Origin: Hermatobates lingyangjiaoensis
Taxonomy: Eukaryota > Arthropoda > Insecta > Hemiptera > Hermatobatidae
Reading direction: 5' to 3'
Assembly (NCBI GenBank): GCA_026182355.1
Contig: JAPFBL010000308.1
Span: forward strand, 124,001 to 188,000
Length of the DNA: 64,000 nucleotides
Notes under the pieces: generated by a model
What the model was told of the DNA's origin: nothing
Database searches by the model: none
The model's input: the letters and a program-made list of their open reading frames with translations, nothing else
Made by a program: the position numbers and the translations under genes
Shown: positions 21,656 to 31,569 of the stretch, piece by piece
Layout of the letters: every line of letters starts with the position of its first letter
Position numbering within the stretch: the stretch's first letter is position 1

Positions 21656-21735
21656 AACCTTTAAACAGACGTTTCGTCCATATTTGTAGATATCTTCAGG
21701 GTTACAAATATAGACGAAACGTTGGATTAATGTGT
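21655..21735. mobile_element. Short inverted PLE ribozyme remnant
   Basis: Minus-strand CUGAAGA..GGACGAAACGUC faces plus-strand TAGACGAAACGTTGG across about 40 bases. Stem II is mismatched. Confidence 0.4.
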
Positions 21736-21854
21736 TTTATTGTGTGACGCTGAACCTGAAACTGAACTTCCATAAAGAAAACTAGTGTTGATTATATGTG
21801 GTACAGACAAACATATTAATATACAAATTTATATATATAAACTAACCCTTCTAA

Positions 21855-22010
21855 CGTAGTGCAAACAGTTATTATATGGTATTTAGTCATTGTAGGGTAA
21901 AAAGCTAATGAAATGGTCTCCACATATAAAAATTTAATAGTATAAACGACGCGTTTCGAGCACGTAGTGTTCTTCCACAGGCTTAACTAAGGGTGAGTGT
22001 CTGTGGTACA
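21855..22010 (-). mobile_element. PLE end, family B, with degraded ribozyme
   Basis: Minus strand: GUGGAAGAACACUACGUG then CUCGAAACGCGUC, with the core changed to CUGUGGA. Its outer end matches TTCTAACGTAGTGCAA at 17750. Confidence 0.55.
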
Positions 22011-22079
22011 ACTCCATAGTTGGTTTGATATATAAACCAATTAAAAACAAGATAGCACACAGACAGACACACAAATAAC

Positions 22080-22150
22080 TCACTTATATATTTCGACTAT
22101 CGTTGTCATTAGGAGGGAAACAGTCCCACAGGAAGGCAGAGCGGTGACTT
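22080..22150 (-). mobile_element. PLE end, family E, degraded
   Basis: Minus strand reads GCTCTGCCTTCCTGTGGGAC, then CUAAUGACAACGAUAGUC and GAAAUAU. CUAAUGA replaces CUGAUGA, so it is probably inactive. Confidence 0.5.
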
Positions 22151-22330
22151 ATATATAAATATATATGTTTTGTTAAAACTTATGCCTATTTCCAATTTCA
22201 CTCTTTTTCGGGTTAATTTTTCCATTCGTCTGAGTTCTGGCTTCCAAGAGTTCGGGACTAGATAAATCAGTTCTCCATAATTTTTATTTTGTACACCAAC
22301 ATGTTTCGGTCCACATCGACCATTTTTCAA
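22109..22330 (-). pseudogene. PLE N-terminal module (left arm)
   Basis: The ATG complementary to 22321-22323 lies in the ribozyme. After it the frame reads NKNYGELIYLVPNSWKPELR and RKRVKLEIGISFNKT. It then runs out of the fold-back at 22167 into a TA tract and another PLE end. It equals the right-arm frame 23140-23370 over about 50 residues. No domain name applies; the position just before RT in PLEs is the only functional hint. Confidence 0.65.
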
Positions 22331-22336
22331 GGTTAT
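22293..22336 (-). ncRNA. Hammerhead-like motif, U3-A8 type
   Basis: ACC/GGU stem I, UUGAAAA with one additional A, then UGGUC..GACC stem II and GAAAC-AU-GUU. It differs from the right-arm copy by that single A. Confidence 0.5.
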
Positions 22337-22593
22337 TTTTACACAATTAAACTATACATACTAAATAACAATAAAAACTTAACATTGATACTGACTATTA
22401 AAAATACATTACTAAATAAGTTATAGTAAGTTACTAAACAAAACAAAGATAGCTAAATAAACACGCAAGGTTAACAGTCATAATCATTGGAAGGTTGTAG
22501 CAGGTTTCCGCAGGGTGAGGTTTCCCCAGGATTCTGGTTACCTTCCTACAGCCGTTTGTGCTTGGGAAGGTATTGTACTGTCTTCGTTCATTC

Positions 22594-22770
22594 TCAGTGA
22601 ACTGGTTTTTTCTTCAGGTTTCCGTCGAACAGCTTTAAAATTCTAGTGAATCCCCCACCCTGGCTGTTAATGGTAGGCTGGTTTTGGAGGATGAAAATAG
22701 CCTCCAAAATTTGCAGCCTGGTGTGGTCGTATTCTTGCTGCAAAATCATGGTATTAAACCATGGTATTAA
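22594..22770 (-). pseudogene. PLE endonuclease C-terminus (left arm)
   Basis: The minus frame contains LQILEAIFILQNQPTINSQG and then RILKLFDGNL. LLEAI..QPxIN is the segment carrying the conserved Glu of PLE GIY-YIG domains, followed by the RILKL tail also seen at 63662-63982. The upstream GIY and YIG strands are absent because the copy begins at the fold-back centre. Confidence 0.7.
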
Positions 22771-22773
22771 AAT

Positions 22774-22927
22774 CATCCTCCAAAACCAGCCTACCATTAA
22801 CAGCCAGGGTGGGGGATTCACTAGAATTTTAAAGCTGTTCGACGGAAACCTGAAGAAAAACCAGTCACTGAGAATGAACGAAGACAGTACAATACCTTCC
22901 CAAGCACAAACGGCTGTAGGAAGGTAA
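22774..22927 (+). pseudogene. PLE endonuclease C-terminus (right arm)
   Basis: The same text as the left arm (IILQNQPTINSQG, RILKLFDGNLKK) ends QTAVGR and a stop. It is followed by about 200 bases of 3' region before the ribozyme at 23131. Confidence 0.7.
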
Positions 22928-23130
22928 CCAGAATCCTGGGGAAACCTCACCCTGCGGAAACCTGCTACAACCTTCCAATGATTATGACTGTTAACCTTGC
23001 GTGTTTATTTAGCTATCTTTGTTTTGTTTAGTAACTTACTATAACTATTTAGTAATGTATTTTAATAGATCAGTATCAATGTTAAGTTTTTATTGTTATT
23101 TAGTATGTATAGTTTAATTGTGTAAAAATA

Positions 23131-23168
23131 ACCTTGAAAATGGTCGATGTGGACCGAAACATGTTGGT
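23131..23168 (+). ncRNA. Hammerhead-like motif, U3-A8 type
   Basis: ACC (23131-23133) pairs with GGU (23166-23168). Core UUGAAAA 23134-23140, U, stem II GGUC/GACC (23142-23145 with 23152-23155), GAAA 23156-23159, stem III C-AU-G, GUU site. U3 and A8 replace the usual C3-G8 pair. Confidence 0.6.
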
Positions 23169-23345
23169 GTACAAAAATAAAAATTATGGAGAACTGATAT
23201 ATCTAGTCCCGAACTCTTGGAAGCCAGAACTCAGACGAATGGAAAAATTAACCCGAAAAAGAGTGAAATTGGAAATAGGCATAAGTTTTAACAAAACTTG
23301 TATAGATGAAGGCCTGCTCCCCAAATACACTAATAAATATATATA
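23140..23345 (+). pseudogene. PLE N-terminal module (right arm)
   Basis: Starts at ATG 23140-23142 inside the ribozyme: MVDVDRNMLVYKNKNYGE, then LIYLVPNSWKPELRR, and ends FNKTCIDEGLLPKYTN at a (TA) tract near 23336. It is the clearest example of the module type and shows that stem II itself is translated (VDVDR). It extends about 40 bases beyond the left arm's end. Confidence 0.7.
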
Positions 23346-23473
23346 TATATCACTGATCAAACCACAATAAGAAATGGGAAATGATCATTGATTGTTGTTT
23401 CACGTGTTTATGTGAAATGGTTTATGTTATGTGGTTTGATCATTGATTGTTGTTTCACGTGTTTATGTGAAAT

Positions 23474-23512
<39 letters not shown>

Positions 23513-23520
23513 GTTATCAT
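23345..23520. mobile_element. Family A terminal fragments
   Basis: TGATCAAACCACAATAAG, then twice TGGTTTGATCATTGATTGTT with CACGTGTTTATGTGAAAT, ending in (TA)n at about 23479. Only the last 100 bases of the family A end are left, with no ribozyme. Confidence 0.6.
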
Positions 23521-23608
23521 AAGAAAACAAAAAAGAGACTAACACTTACTATTATCGATCATTTCGGCTATCACGTGAATGCAGAATCTGCTCTGCTTTT
23601 CAACTATA

Positions 23609-23639
<31 letters not shown>

Positions 23640-23652
<13 letters not shown>

Positions 23653-23790
23653 AAACTATAGTTTATCGGGACTCGGTCAGTTCTTCAGGTTCAAATTAAT
23701 AAAATTAATCAAATTAATTTGAACCTGAAGAACTGACCGAGTTCCGATAAACTATAGTTTTGTTTCTATTCCACGGTCGATACTTTTTAT
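23640..23790. mobile_element. PLE fold-back ending in CTATAGTTT
   Basis: ACTATAGTTTATCGGGACTC, GGTCAGTTCTTCAGGTTCAA and their complements meet at about 23700. The same outer block is found at 36685, 37275, 51230 and 56795. Confidence 0.65.
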
Positions 23791-24019
23791 TCAATGTTCA
23801 TATATATATATAATATAATATATATATATATTATGTGTGGTGTGTGTGTGTGTGTGTGTATGCATGTTTGTCTTGTATGAACTTACTATTTATGCAAACA
23901 AAACAGTGGAAACTTAAATTGAGTACAAAGTTGTCGTTTTCTTAATGTTCCTGAGTAGAATATCAACTTAAGTTAATTACTATTCAAGCAAATTTGTAAA
24001 TCAAGATATGAATGCATAA

Positions 24020-24240
24020 TTAGGAAATAGAGTCACTTATTGGTGGATGAAGAGAATCAAGTAAAGAGAAGGGGGGGTTTCTAATTGTAAGGGTTTCCTT
24101 TGCGGAAGCTAACTGGTTAAACAGCTGATAGGTGTCGAAGCCAATTTGTGAGAGGGTGATATTGAAGATAATGCGTGAAGGTTGGGCCTGATTGGGTAGT
24201 ATCGCGTATTCCTCCCTTGTGGCAACCAATTAAACTCCAC
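24020..24240 (-). other. Unrecognised GC-richer open frame
   Basis: A 69-codon minus frame (MVATREEYAILPNQAQPS at the start, PISDSIS at the end) in a block less AT-rich than its surroundings. I do not recognise it, and no PLE motif or splice pair supports it. It could be a diverged exon or repeat. Confidence 0.25.
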
Positions 24241-25560
24241 AGCTCACCGATATGGAAAATTAGAAAATGTTAATTACAGAGGGTTGGGTATAGGATAACT
24301 GAGTTACGAGGTCCCAGATTGGCCTATCTCGTTGATACATTCCAATAGCGTTCCTATTCCCCTTGCCTTCCTGTAACATGTTATCCATCAATCCAGGTCA
24401 ACCTCAAATATGACTCTCTTTCTCTCATTGACAATATATTTTGAGGTTATCACCATATCTGTTAAACAAACTCACCTAACAATAAGAAATCTCTAAATAA
24501 TATGTTAAAAAATGAATTAAAATATCCATAATAGAAAACAGTTCATTTAATTTTTAAAATTAAAATATCCTGTAAAGCAATATTAAATATTTTTTTTTAG
24601 GAAATAACTAAGTATGGCTTGTATTGCTCTCACAAGGTTTGAGATTGAATTATAAGTCAAAATTATTACATTTTATTGAAAAAGAAATATTTCCTGTTGT
24701 TTTAAAATTCTGAATATATTTTTCGTTTGTTCCATTTGTAACCTTAAAAATAATGTCAAAATTTCAAAACTGTAGAGTTATCAGTTTAGGAGAAATAAAT
24801 GTTTTCTAAAAAACGGTTTTTGGCAAAAAAAGTGACTTTCCCATCATGCATAATTCTTCCCAAACAATTGGGATCTTCTTCCCTATGAGGCCCATTTTTG
24901 TGTGAAATATCAACTTGATCCATCAAAGATTCTGGACCGTAGCGTGGTAACAAGCAATGCTAACATACTCACCCACCCACACACACACACAGACATCATC
25001 GAAAAAACTTCATAAAACGACTTTTGGGACCTCAAAACATGTAATTCCGTCAAAATCTCGAGATCGATTTTTTCACGATCACTATACTTTACTTATAGTA
25101 AAGTAAAAATCTGGAGTGGCCTACACTCAACTTTACTATTGATAAAGTAATCAAGCCATACAAGATTGTTCAAAAAGTATTTAACTCTTCATTGTAAAAA
25201 TGACTTAATCCTGAATGTAATAAGGCTGAGCTCAGCGCTGACTCAGCACGGTTATTGAACAGGCAACATAAAGAGAAGTAATGCATAAATGTTGAAGGAA
25301 AAGACTTTTTGATATGCAGATGGGGAAAAGAGAGATAACTTGGTCAACCTCTGACTTACAGTACGTGACTTGAGAGGCAAACAGATCATGCCCCAACCCT
25401 TCAGAGGCATCACTTCTGCAAATGAAACCTTAACTGGGCCAGATTAAAGCCCTCAAACTGCCAAAAACTTCACGCAAATAATCCTCCATACCTATATTAA
25501 CTTACAACAATCTTAAAATAAACCAATACACATGATAGAGTTATTTGAAATTGCATTTCA
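24241..25560. other. AT-rich DNA, nothing recognised
   Basis: Only a short (CA)n (24966-24992) and (CT)n (25576-25625) are notable in and next to this interval. Confidence 0.4.
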
Positions 25561-25684
25561 ATCTTGTACACATTGCTCTCTCTCTCTCTACTTCTTTCTC
25601 TCTTTCTCTCTCTCCTCTCTCTCTATTTATTTTATTAAATAAATATATATTTATATATATATTATATAATATATATAATATATA

Positions 25685-25850
25685 TATGATCTAACCACAA
25701 TATGAAAATGGTAAAACAAGACTAAGATCTTTCAATCTCACAAGCGGTCTTCGCCATTTTTTTTTTTACTCTGATTGATTTTGGTTTGATCATTGATTGT
25801 CATTTCACGTGTTTATGTGAAATCTTTTTATTTATATATTATATATATAT
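25685..25850. mobile_element. Truncated family A PLE pair
   Basis: A minus-sense ATCTTTCAATC..CAAGCGGTCTTCG stops inside the core. A plus-sense TGGTTTGATCATTGATTGTC with CACGTGTTTATGTGAAAT ends in (TA)n. Confidence 0.55.
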
Positions 25851-25914
25851 ATATAATTTAATAAAGAAACGACAGGGATTTGATCATTTTGGTTATAAAT
25901 AATATATATAAATT

Positions 25915-26060
25915 CAAAAAACGAACGGACGGACAATCAAATAAATCAACACGAATAAACACAGAACAGACAACTCACATCGATATTTCGACCATCATCG
26001 TCATCAGGAGGTGTGAAGAGCGAAGAGTCCCGCAAGAAGGCAGGGCGACTCTATATATAT
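25915..26060 (-). mobile_element. PLE end, family E
   Basis: Minus strand: GCCTTCTTGCGGGACTCTTC, ribozyme (25976-26013), then TCGTGTTGATTT and a GTCC-containing terminus next to (TA)n. Related copies at 46.0, 48.1, 51.6 and 51.9 kb. Confidence 0.65.
25976..26013 (-). ncRNA. Hammerhead-like motif, family E
   Basis: CUGAUGA (complement of 26001-26007), C, stem II GAU/GUC with one imperfect pair, GAAA (25986-25989) then UA-UC and GAUGUGAG. Stem I pairs with CACCUC as in 48093-48130. Confidence 0.6.
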
Positions 26061-26099
26061 ATTATAGAATAATTTGAGAGCAGTCTTTCGTTTACACAT

Positions 26100-27085
26100 T
26101 TTTGATTAATTATAATGCCACATATGGTGTGATATTGGCATTATTTATTAATTAATAAATATAATTAATTTAATTTTTGTATTTGAAAATTTTTGCACAA
26201 TATTTTTATATCATTGTCATTGATTCAATATAGTACTCATTGAATTCACAGCGTTTTGCTTTTGTTACGTGTTTCGATTTATCAGATACTAGCTTTACTC
26301 ATGATGTAATGAGTAATACAAATTGAATCATTTAAAATTTTCCAATCTGAAGATTATTCTTGATAAATCATAACATATAACAACAACAAATTTTAAATAT
26401 TGGTGAGTTACTATATTAAATCAATGAAAAAAAAACAAAAACATATTAAATTTGAAAAGATAAAAAAAGAAATTAACTAAAACTAAATATGTTGTTTTTT
26501 TAATCAGTTATATATTTATATAAGTAGTATTAAAAGGTTTGCATAAATGTATATTATTGATTCAAATCTTTGAAACAGTAGTATTAATAGGAGATAAATT
26601 GAAAGCTACAGGGAGCAGTGGATGGTTAAAAAGATGGAGCCTTTCAGAGGGCTCCGGCGAAAGCATATTGAACCGGTTCTTAATGGTGGAGAGGCTCTCA
26701 GCTGGAGACCCTCCTGAGTGTTTGTTATATTCAAGTCGTTACGCTAATAAGCAGTCTCAAGCACTGATCATTATCCTTGCCATATGACCGAATTTTCTGA
26801 GAGCTGTCCTCAACACTGTCCTCAAACACTGACTCGTTTCACCTACTTGAAGTCAAAAAAACCAAAATGAAGAATTTCATTTCGTAATTATGATATAACG
26901 TTGATTGATAATCAATCATTATTTTACCCTTTTACAAAACATTTACATGAGTTTTGTGCAAGTATGCTATAGCTAAAATAATCATTTTATAGATATTTGT
27001 TTTAGAATTAGAAAAATATTGAGGTACCAAAACTGTTGTTTCAAAACATTTCTCGCAAACAGGTTTTTTCCTAGATTGATTTGTG
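26100..27085. other. Unassigned DNA
   Basis: An 82-codon frame (26539-26787 plus) spans a less AT-rich block (26610-26850) with no recognised motif. The rest is AT-rich. Confidence 0.35.
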
Positions 27086-27089
27086 GCAG

Positions 27090-27400
27090 ATTAGCCGTTC
27101 CTTGGAAGGTGTGAGGCCCACGAACTCAACCAATGCGGGGCCACCACACTCACAAATTATTATATATAAAAATAATTGTTACATTAGTTATATTATGCAG
27201 TCATTATAAATAAAAGTAAATCTGAGCTGTTAATCTGACCTGCCGCCGGGATGACGGATCAACCAGTAAACGGGGCATTTGTCAGACTACCATCGTCTCG
27301 TGGAGCTCCCACAAGCACGACTTCTAGGATGGTTGCCCCGGTTCGTTCTAGCTTAGGGATGTTAGAACAGACAGAGATTAGGCTGTTAAACTCTACTTTA
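27090..27400 (+). repeat. Interspersed repeat R1, copy 2 (uninterrupted)
   Basis: Matches both sides of 12550-13270 without the PLE: CACTCACAAATTATTATATA continues directly into GTTACATTAGTTATATTATG and GTTGCCCCGGTTCGTTCTAG. It is therefore the empty-site paralogue of the split copy. Confidence 0.6.
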
Positions 27401-28480
27401 TCCTAGGCTAACAATGGCTTTGTTATCACTCCAAATTGACCAAGATAACATATCTAAGCATAGAAGAAAATTTCATCCCAAATATAAGTTATTCTTGAAA
27501 TACAATTTCGGATTCGAACATTGTCACATATCAAGCAAAATAGGAGACTTTTCTTAACGTTTTGTTTTGAACTATACACATCAGCATCATGCAGGTCAAC
27601 AAACAAAAAATGTTGAAATTACTTAATTAAGTTAACTTATATTAAGTTATATTAACTTATATCAATTGATGATTCTTAAGTTTTGCTTATGTGTTTAACT
27701 AAAATCTTGTTTAACGGAGATATCGATAGGATACTACAGCGAGGATGTGTTCAAAGACCACTGTTATGTTATTACTGTTTTTCATTATTCAGATTAAATA
27801 TAATAAATAAGAAAAAGTTAACGTTACGTAACATTTATGACTTTAAACTTCGGTATAAAGACTAGGCAAGGATTGCTTTTTCCTAATAGATTTTTAATTG
27901 ATTATGATGATTTGTAATTAATGTTTACTTATATTGTGTTACCAGTGAAGGCCTCTGAGTTCAGGTTCACGCCTCTTTACACAAACAACAAACCAAAATC
28001 TACATTTCAATCAGTGATTCTTAAAGTAGATTTATTATATCTACATGAAATTTAATAAAAGTTCATTTCCAATTAATGGAATGCGGCTTTCAGAAGGAGA
28101 AGGGAATTTATCTAAAACGGCAATGAAAATCAATGCTACCAGTAGAAAAAAAAATGAAAACAACTAAATAAATTTGGTATACTCGTAGTTGAGTATGACA
28201 CAACAAACACTACAAAGACAATTATTACAACTCAACTCAACTCAACTCTATATAAAACTCAACGGCAACAGCAAGTTCGAAAGACAAAAAAAGCCTCCTC
28301 CCTTTAAAAATATGCTGAGCCTACAGTTATTCTTTTTGAAAGATCGAAGGAAAAAGATCGAAGACACACCAATAGTTAACTCAGTGGAGAGCAAGAGACG
28401 AAATTAATTTACTCACTTTAGGAACAAAAGTGCAATCACCATGGAACAAAAATATTCTAAGGTAATGGAATCAGTATTTT
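27401..28480. other. AT-rich DNA with a possible ribozyme ghost
   Basis: Near 27550-27600 the minus strand has CATGATGCTGATGTG and CAAAACGTT-like text, a possible decayed family B motif. No gene seen; a 60-codon frame at 27683-27865 is unsupported. Confidence 0.35.
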
Positions 28481-28537
28481 ATCATTGTAGGGTAAAATGG
28501 TTAATGAAGTAGTCTCCAATATAGTAGTTTAATAATC

Positions 28538-28580
28538 TAAACAACGCGTTTCGAACACATAGTGTTCTTCTTCAGCCATG
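28538..28580 (-). ncRNA. Hammerhead-like motif, family B
   Basis: Minus strand CUGAAGA (28569-28575), extra A, stem II GAACAC/GUGUUC, GAAA (28549-28552), C-GC-G, GUU. Confidence 0.6.
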
Positions 28581-28742
28581 AAACTAAAAAATACAATGAC
28601 ATCAGAGAGTATCTATAGTATAATATAAATGGTACATAATAAACTAAGGAAACAGGGATGTGTATACCCAAGCTTTGGAATCTGTGGTACAACTAACTGG
28701 AAATAGGATAACTCTTTGATGCCATCGTATTTTTTTTAGTTT

Positions 28743-28787
28743 TTTAACTGAAGAAGAACACTAGGTGTTCGAAACGCGTTGTTTAGA
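28743..28787 (+). ncRNA. Hammerhead-like motif, family B
   Basis: CUGAAGA 28748-28754, extra A, stem II GAACAC/GUGUUC, GAAA 28771-28774, then CGCGUU. Stem I is poor. Confidence 0.55.
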
Positions 28788-28849
28788 TTATTAAACTTGT
28801 AATTTGGGGACTATTTCATTAACATTTTACACTTTAATGAAGAATTAAT

Positions 28850-30050
28850 TATATAAATTTGTATTAATTAAAGAATTTCTATACCACTATTTCTAGTTAA
28901 AAATGAAAGGAAGAAACGCCAGAATTAGGATTTGGTGTTGGCATCACATCATAAATGTTCTGACAGCCTCCTGTCACAACAAAACATCTTGTTTTGTTGA
29001 CAAAACATTTTGCTGTTTTCTATCGAAATCATAATTAATATATGTTTATTATGTCATAATACTATCATAATACCATAATCATAATCAACACAATTAATAC
29101 TATAATCATAATACTATAATAATAAATGTTTGTGATTTTGATAGGATACTAGACAATAAATTATCCAGTAGATTGGAAACAACTCAGGTAAGACATTGAA
29201 GACAATATTGACCCATATGTTCTATTAAAACAACATGAAGACATGACTGTGCAGTTGAGTAACTAAATTTAACAATAACAAACTCAATACAACAACACAC
29301 CAATTGTTGTATTAGGCTGTTAAATTACACAATGCAATCAGTGCCAAGCATGCGAACAACTAGGGCACTGATTATCAAACTTATTTCTTTTACCGCCCCC
29401 TTTGAAAATCAATTATTTATCAGTGCCCCCCATTTTTTATACACCTCTAAAACTTAAAAACCACAATTTAATTACTTTAATTAATTTAGTTATATTAGTC
29501 CGTTCTGATGTTTAAACTTACATTCTAAACTAGAAATTTTTACCAGTGAGAGCAAATAAAACCCAACTTTATAATATTAATAATATGTCTATACTATTTG
29601 ACACTGGACGGTAATGAGTTAATGTAAAAAATATTTTCAAACACAACTTTTTGAACAATAATTATATACGTATTTCCATTTTATATAAAAATGATGATTC
29701 TTACAACAGTAATTTCTTATAAAATGCTAGTAAAATATTGTAATATGCACTTATGTTAAAAACAAGAAAGAAAGTAAAGAAAACTACAATTTCTGTTAGT
29801 TTACGTATGTATATTTTTTAAACTTAGCATGGTAGTTTTTTCCTAATGTTTAAAATGATTTCTGGTGCAATGTCATTAAGGTAAAATTGCTCTAATTTTT
29901 TAACTATCATCGATCATGTTCCCTTTTCCGGAGAAACTGTTACAACTTGATTGCGTACGGTGTGCGGGCTATCCTACGAAATCTATGTTAAGCATTTTAA
30001 GTTTTTTATTAAAAATAGGTAAAACCCTAATACCTATTAAAGATGATCCT
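28850..30050. other. AT-rich DNA; possible hAT end
   Basis: At about 29367-29440, CACTGATTATCAAACTTATT followed by CCGCCCCC and TGCCCCCC resembles the end of a hAT element. No partner end was found. The rest is unassigned. Confidence 0.3.
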
Positions 30051-30051
30051 G

Positions 30052-30092
30052 GAGTTGGAGCGCTTTCGGACGTTCTCCATCTTCAATTGCAA
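30052..30092 (-). ncRNA. Hammerhead-like motif, family G
   Basis: Minus strand UUGAAGA (30080-30086), U, a weak GGA..UCC stem II, GAAA (30064-30067), stem III G-CG-C, CUC site. Joined directly to a family A end at about 30100. Confidence 0.45.
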
Positions 30093-30094
30093 CA

Positions 30095-30235
30095 AACCAA
30101 CTGAACTGTTGGGTTTTTGACTCTGACGAAGACCGCTTGTTATGGTTGAAAGATCTTAGTCTTGTTTTCCCATTTTCTTATTGTGGTTTGATCATTGATT
30201 GTTATTCCACGTGTTTATGTGAAATCTTTTTATAT
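30095..30235 (+). mobile_element. PLE 3' end, family A
   Basis: Complete single arm: AACTGTTGGGTTTTTGACTC, ribozyme, TTATTGTGGTTTGATCATTG, CACGTGTTTATGTGAAATC. A solo (non-inverted) copy fused to a family G remnant. Confidence 0.65.
30119..30161 (+). ncRNA. Hammerhead-like motif, family A
   Basis: GACU 30119-30122, CUGACGA 30123-30129, GAAA 30148-30151, AGUC 30158-30161. Stem II has one G-to-U-strand change (UGGUU), still paired. Confidence 0.7.
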
Positions 30236-30409
30236 TATAAAGTATGAAATTAAACCACAAGGAAAAAAAGAAAACAATAAAAACGTTTTTATTTTCTATT
30301 TCTAAATGTTTTCTATTGTTTTTTTTTTTTTCCTTATGGTTTAATTTAATTGATTGCATCACGTGTTTATTTATTGTGATTTTTCTGCATATTATATAGT
30401 ATATATATG

Positions 30410-30625
30410 TCAATGATCAAACCACAATATGAAATAAAATTAAAAAAAAACTAAGAGTCTCCTTGTCTCAACTACCCAAGAGTTGGGTTATTGACTCTGA
30501 CGAAGATCTCTTGCTGTCGTTGAAAGATCTTAGTCTTTTTTTCCCATTTCATATTGTGGTTTGATCATTCATTGTTATTTCACGTGTTTATGTAAAATCC
30601 TGTTATATATATATATATATATATA
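30410..30625. mobile_element. PLE fold-back, family A, partly decayed left arm
   Basis: Left TGATCAAACCACAATATG (minus sense) and right TTTCATATTGTGGTTTGATC flank one good ribozyme. The left ribozyme is deleted. Confidence 0.6.
30493..30535 (+). ncRNA. Hammerhead-like motif, family A variant
   Basis: GACU/AGUC stem I, CUGACGA 30497-30503 and GAAA 30522-30525 are intact. Stem II has diverged to AGAUCUC..GUCGUU and pairs poorly. Confidence 0.5.
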
Positions 30626-30634
30626 TAGAATAAA

Positions 30635-30775
30635 AAGATTTCACATAAACACGTGAAATAACAATAAATGATCAAACCACAATAAGAAATGAGAAAACGA
30701 GACTAGGATCTTTCAACCGTAACAAGCGGTCTTCGTCAGAGTCAAAAACCCAACTGGATCAAATTGTGGTTTATC
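30635..30775 (-). mobile_element. PLE 3' end, family A (minus)
   Basis: AAAAGATTTCACATAAACAC starts the terminus; ribozyme at 30701-30743; ends at CCCAACTG. A stub of the opposite arm (TTGTGGTTTATCATTGA) follows, then (TA)n. Confidence 0.65.
30701..30743 (-). ncRNA. Hammerhead-like motif, family A
   Basis: GACU/AGUC stem I, CUGACGA, GACCG/CGGUU stem II and GAAA all intact; the site reads GAUCCUAGUC (U-to-C beside the cut). Confidence 0.65.
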
Positions 30776-30790
30776 ATTGATATATATAAT

Positions 30791-30833
<43 letters not shown>

Positions 30834-30853
30834 ATATATATATTGATAACGCG

Positions 30854-31455
30854 ATGAAAAAAGCCAAACAATCTTTGATGTCATCTGTAAGTGAGGAACG
30901 TTTTTCAAGAAAGAATTTGCTGGTGGTTCCCTACAGCCCATGTTTAAAAGACATTCCATATTTGTTGAAGAAGCAAGATATATCAGTTACATTTAGTAGT
31001 GGTGGTAATTTGTCAAATAGACTTGTCCATAACTCTAAAAGAAGCCGAAAAAACTGTTGTGTATACAGAATTCCTTGCAAGGATGCGAGTTGGCTTATAT
31101 TGGACAGACGTGAAAAGGAATGGATACAAGGATTAAGCAACATCAGTATTCAGTTAGAAGACAAGATAATAAAAGTGCCTTGTTCCTACGCATTAGAGAC
31201 AAAAATCACATAATTAACTGGGAAGAAGCAAAGGAGTTGGTTTTTATGTCATGTGAAAGAAGAAGAAACATTGTTGAAAGAGCCCTCATAAAAGACTTTT
31301 CTAAGAGCTTGGTCAACACTAGTCCAGGCCTTTTTAAATTAGATGAATTTCTAATTGAAGGAATTATCAAACAAATCAAGACTATTTCAACAGTTATAGG
31401 GAAAAATACTGTCAATGATGCCAATCTTACTCCTTCTTTAAATCAAAATTCATAA
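30854..31455 (+). pseudogene. PLE RT/endonuclease linker and GIY-YIG endonuclease, frameshifted
   Basis: The first frame (30854-31090) reads LLVVPYSPCLKDIPYLLKK, then NCCVYRIPCKD. This is the usual linker after the PLE reverse transcriptase and the GIY strand (CVY here). The text continues in another frame from about 31090: AYIGQT, an in-frame TGA where Arg would be expected, then DTRIKQHQYSVRRQ, HIINWEEAKELV, NIVERALIKD and FKLDEFLIEG to a stop at 31455. Thus one frameshift and one stop break an otherwise full-length GIY-YIG domain. The E of NIVERALI fits the catalytic Glu. An HHR follows 25 bases after the stop, the expected PLE order. Confidence 0.8.
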
Positions 31456-31480
31456 CCTGCTTACAACTTGTATTCACAGA

Positions 31481-31516
31481 GCTCTCTGACGACGTGAAAG
31501 CGAAAGGCCTTAGAGC
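31481..31516 (+). ncRNA. Hammerhead-like motif, minimal, after an endonuclease stop
   Basis: Five-pair stem I GCUCU (31481-31485) with AGAGC (31512-31516). CUGACGA 31486-31492, extra C, two-pair stem II closed by a GAAA tetraloop (31496-31499), core GAAA 31502-31505, stem III A-U and G-C around GC, CUU site ending 31511. All conserved core residues are present. Confidence 0.65.
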
Positions 31517-31569
31517 GACTATCTTCTTTAATTTGTGGTGAGTTACCTGAATATATATATATATGTATA

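Larger units (their letters stand above)
22167..23297. mobile_element. PLE fold-back: endonuclease end, ribozyme and N-terminus on both arms
   Basis: Left arm 22167-22693 and right arm 22774-23297 are inverted copies of about 525 bp with few differences. The 80-base centre belongs to the minus-strand element, because the minus frame reads straight through it (DHTRLQILEAIFILQNQPTI). From the centre outward each arm holds an endonuclease C-terminus, a 3' region, an HHR and the next N-terminal module. Confidence 0.85.
28485..28850. mobile_element. PLE fold-back, family B
   Basis: Inverted ends (about 28485-28580 and 28740-28845) share GTAGGGTAAAATGG-type text, an AATAATCTAAACAACGCG block and a ribozyme. 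They enclose about 160 bp that include GTGGTACAACTAACTGG, a block also found at 22000 and 62820. Confidence 0.65.

Noticed and set aside
24020..24229. Possible host exon (minus strand)
   Set aside because: GC-richer and open, but no recognised motif, no partner exon and no splice context; listed only as an unrecognised frame.
26539..26787. 82-codon plus frame as a gene
   Set aside because: No domain, no repeat partner and no conserved flanks; probably chance in a less AT-rich patch.
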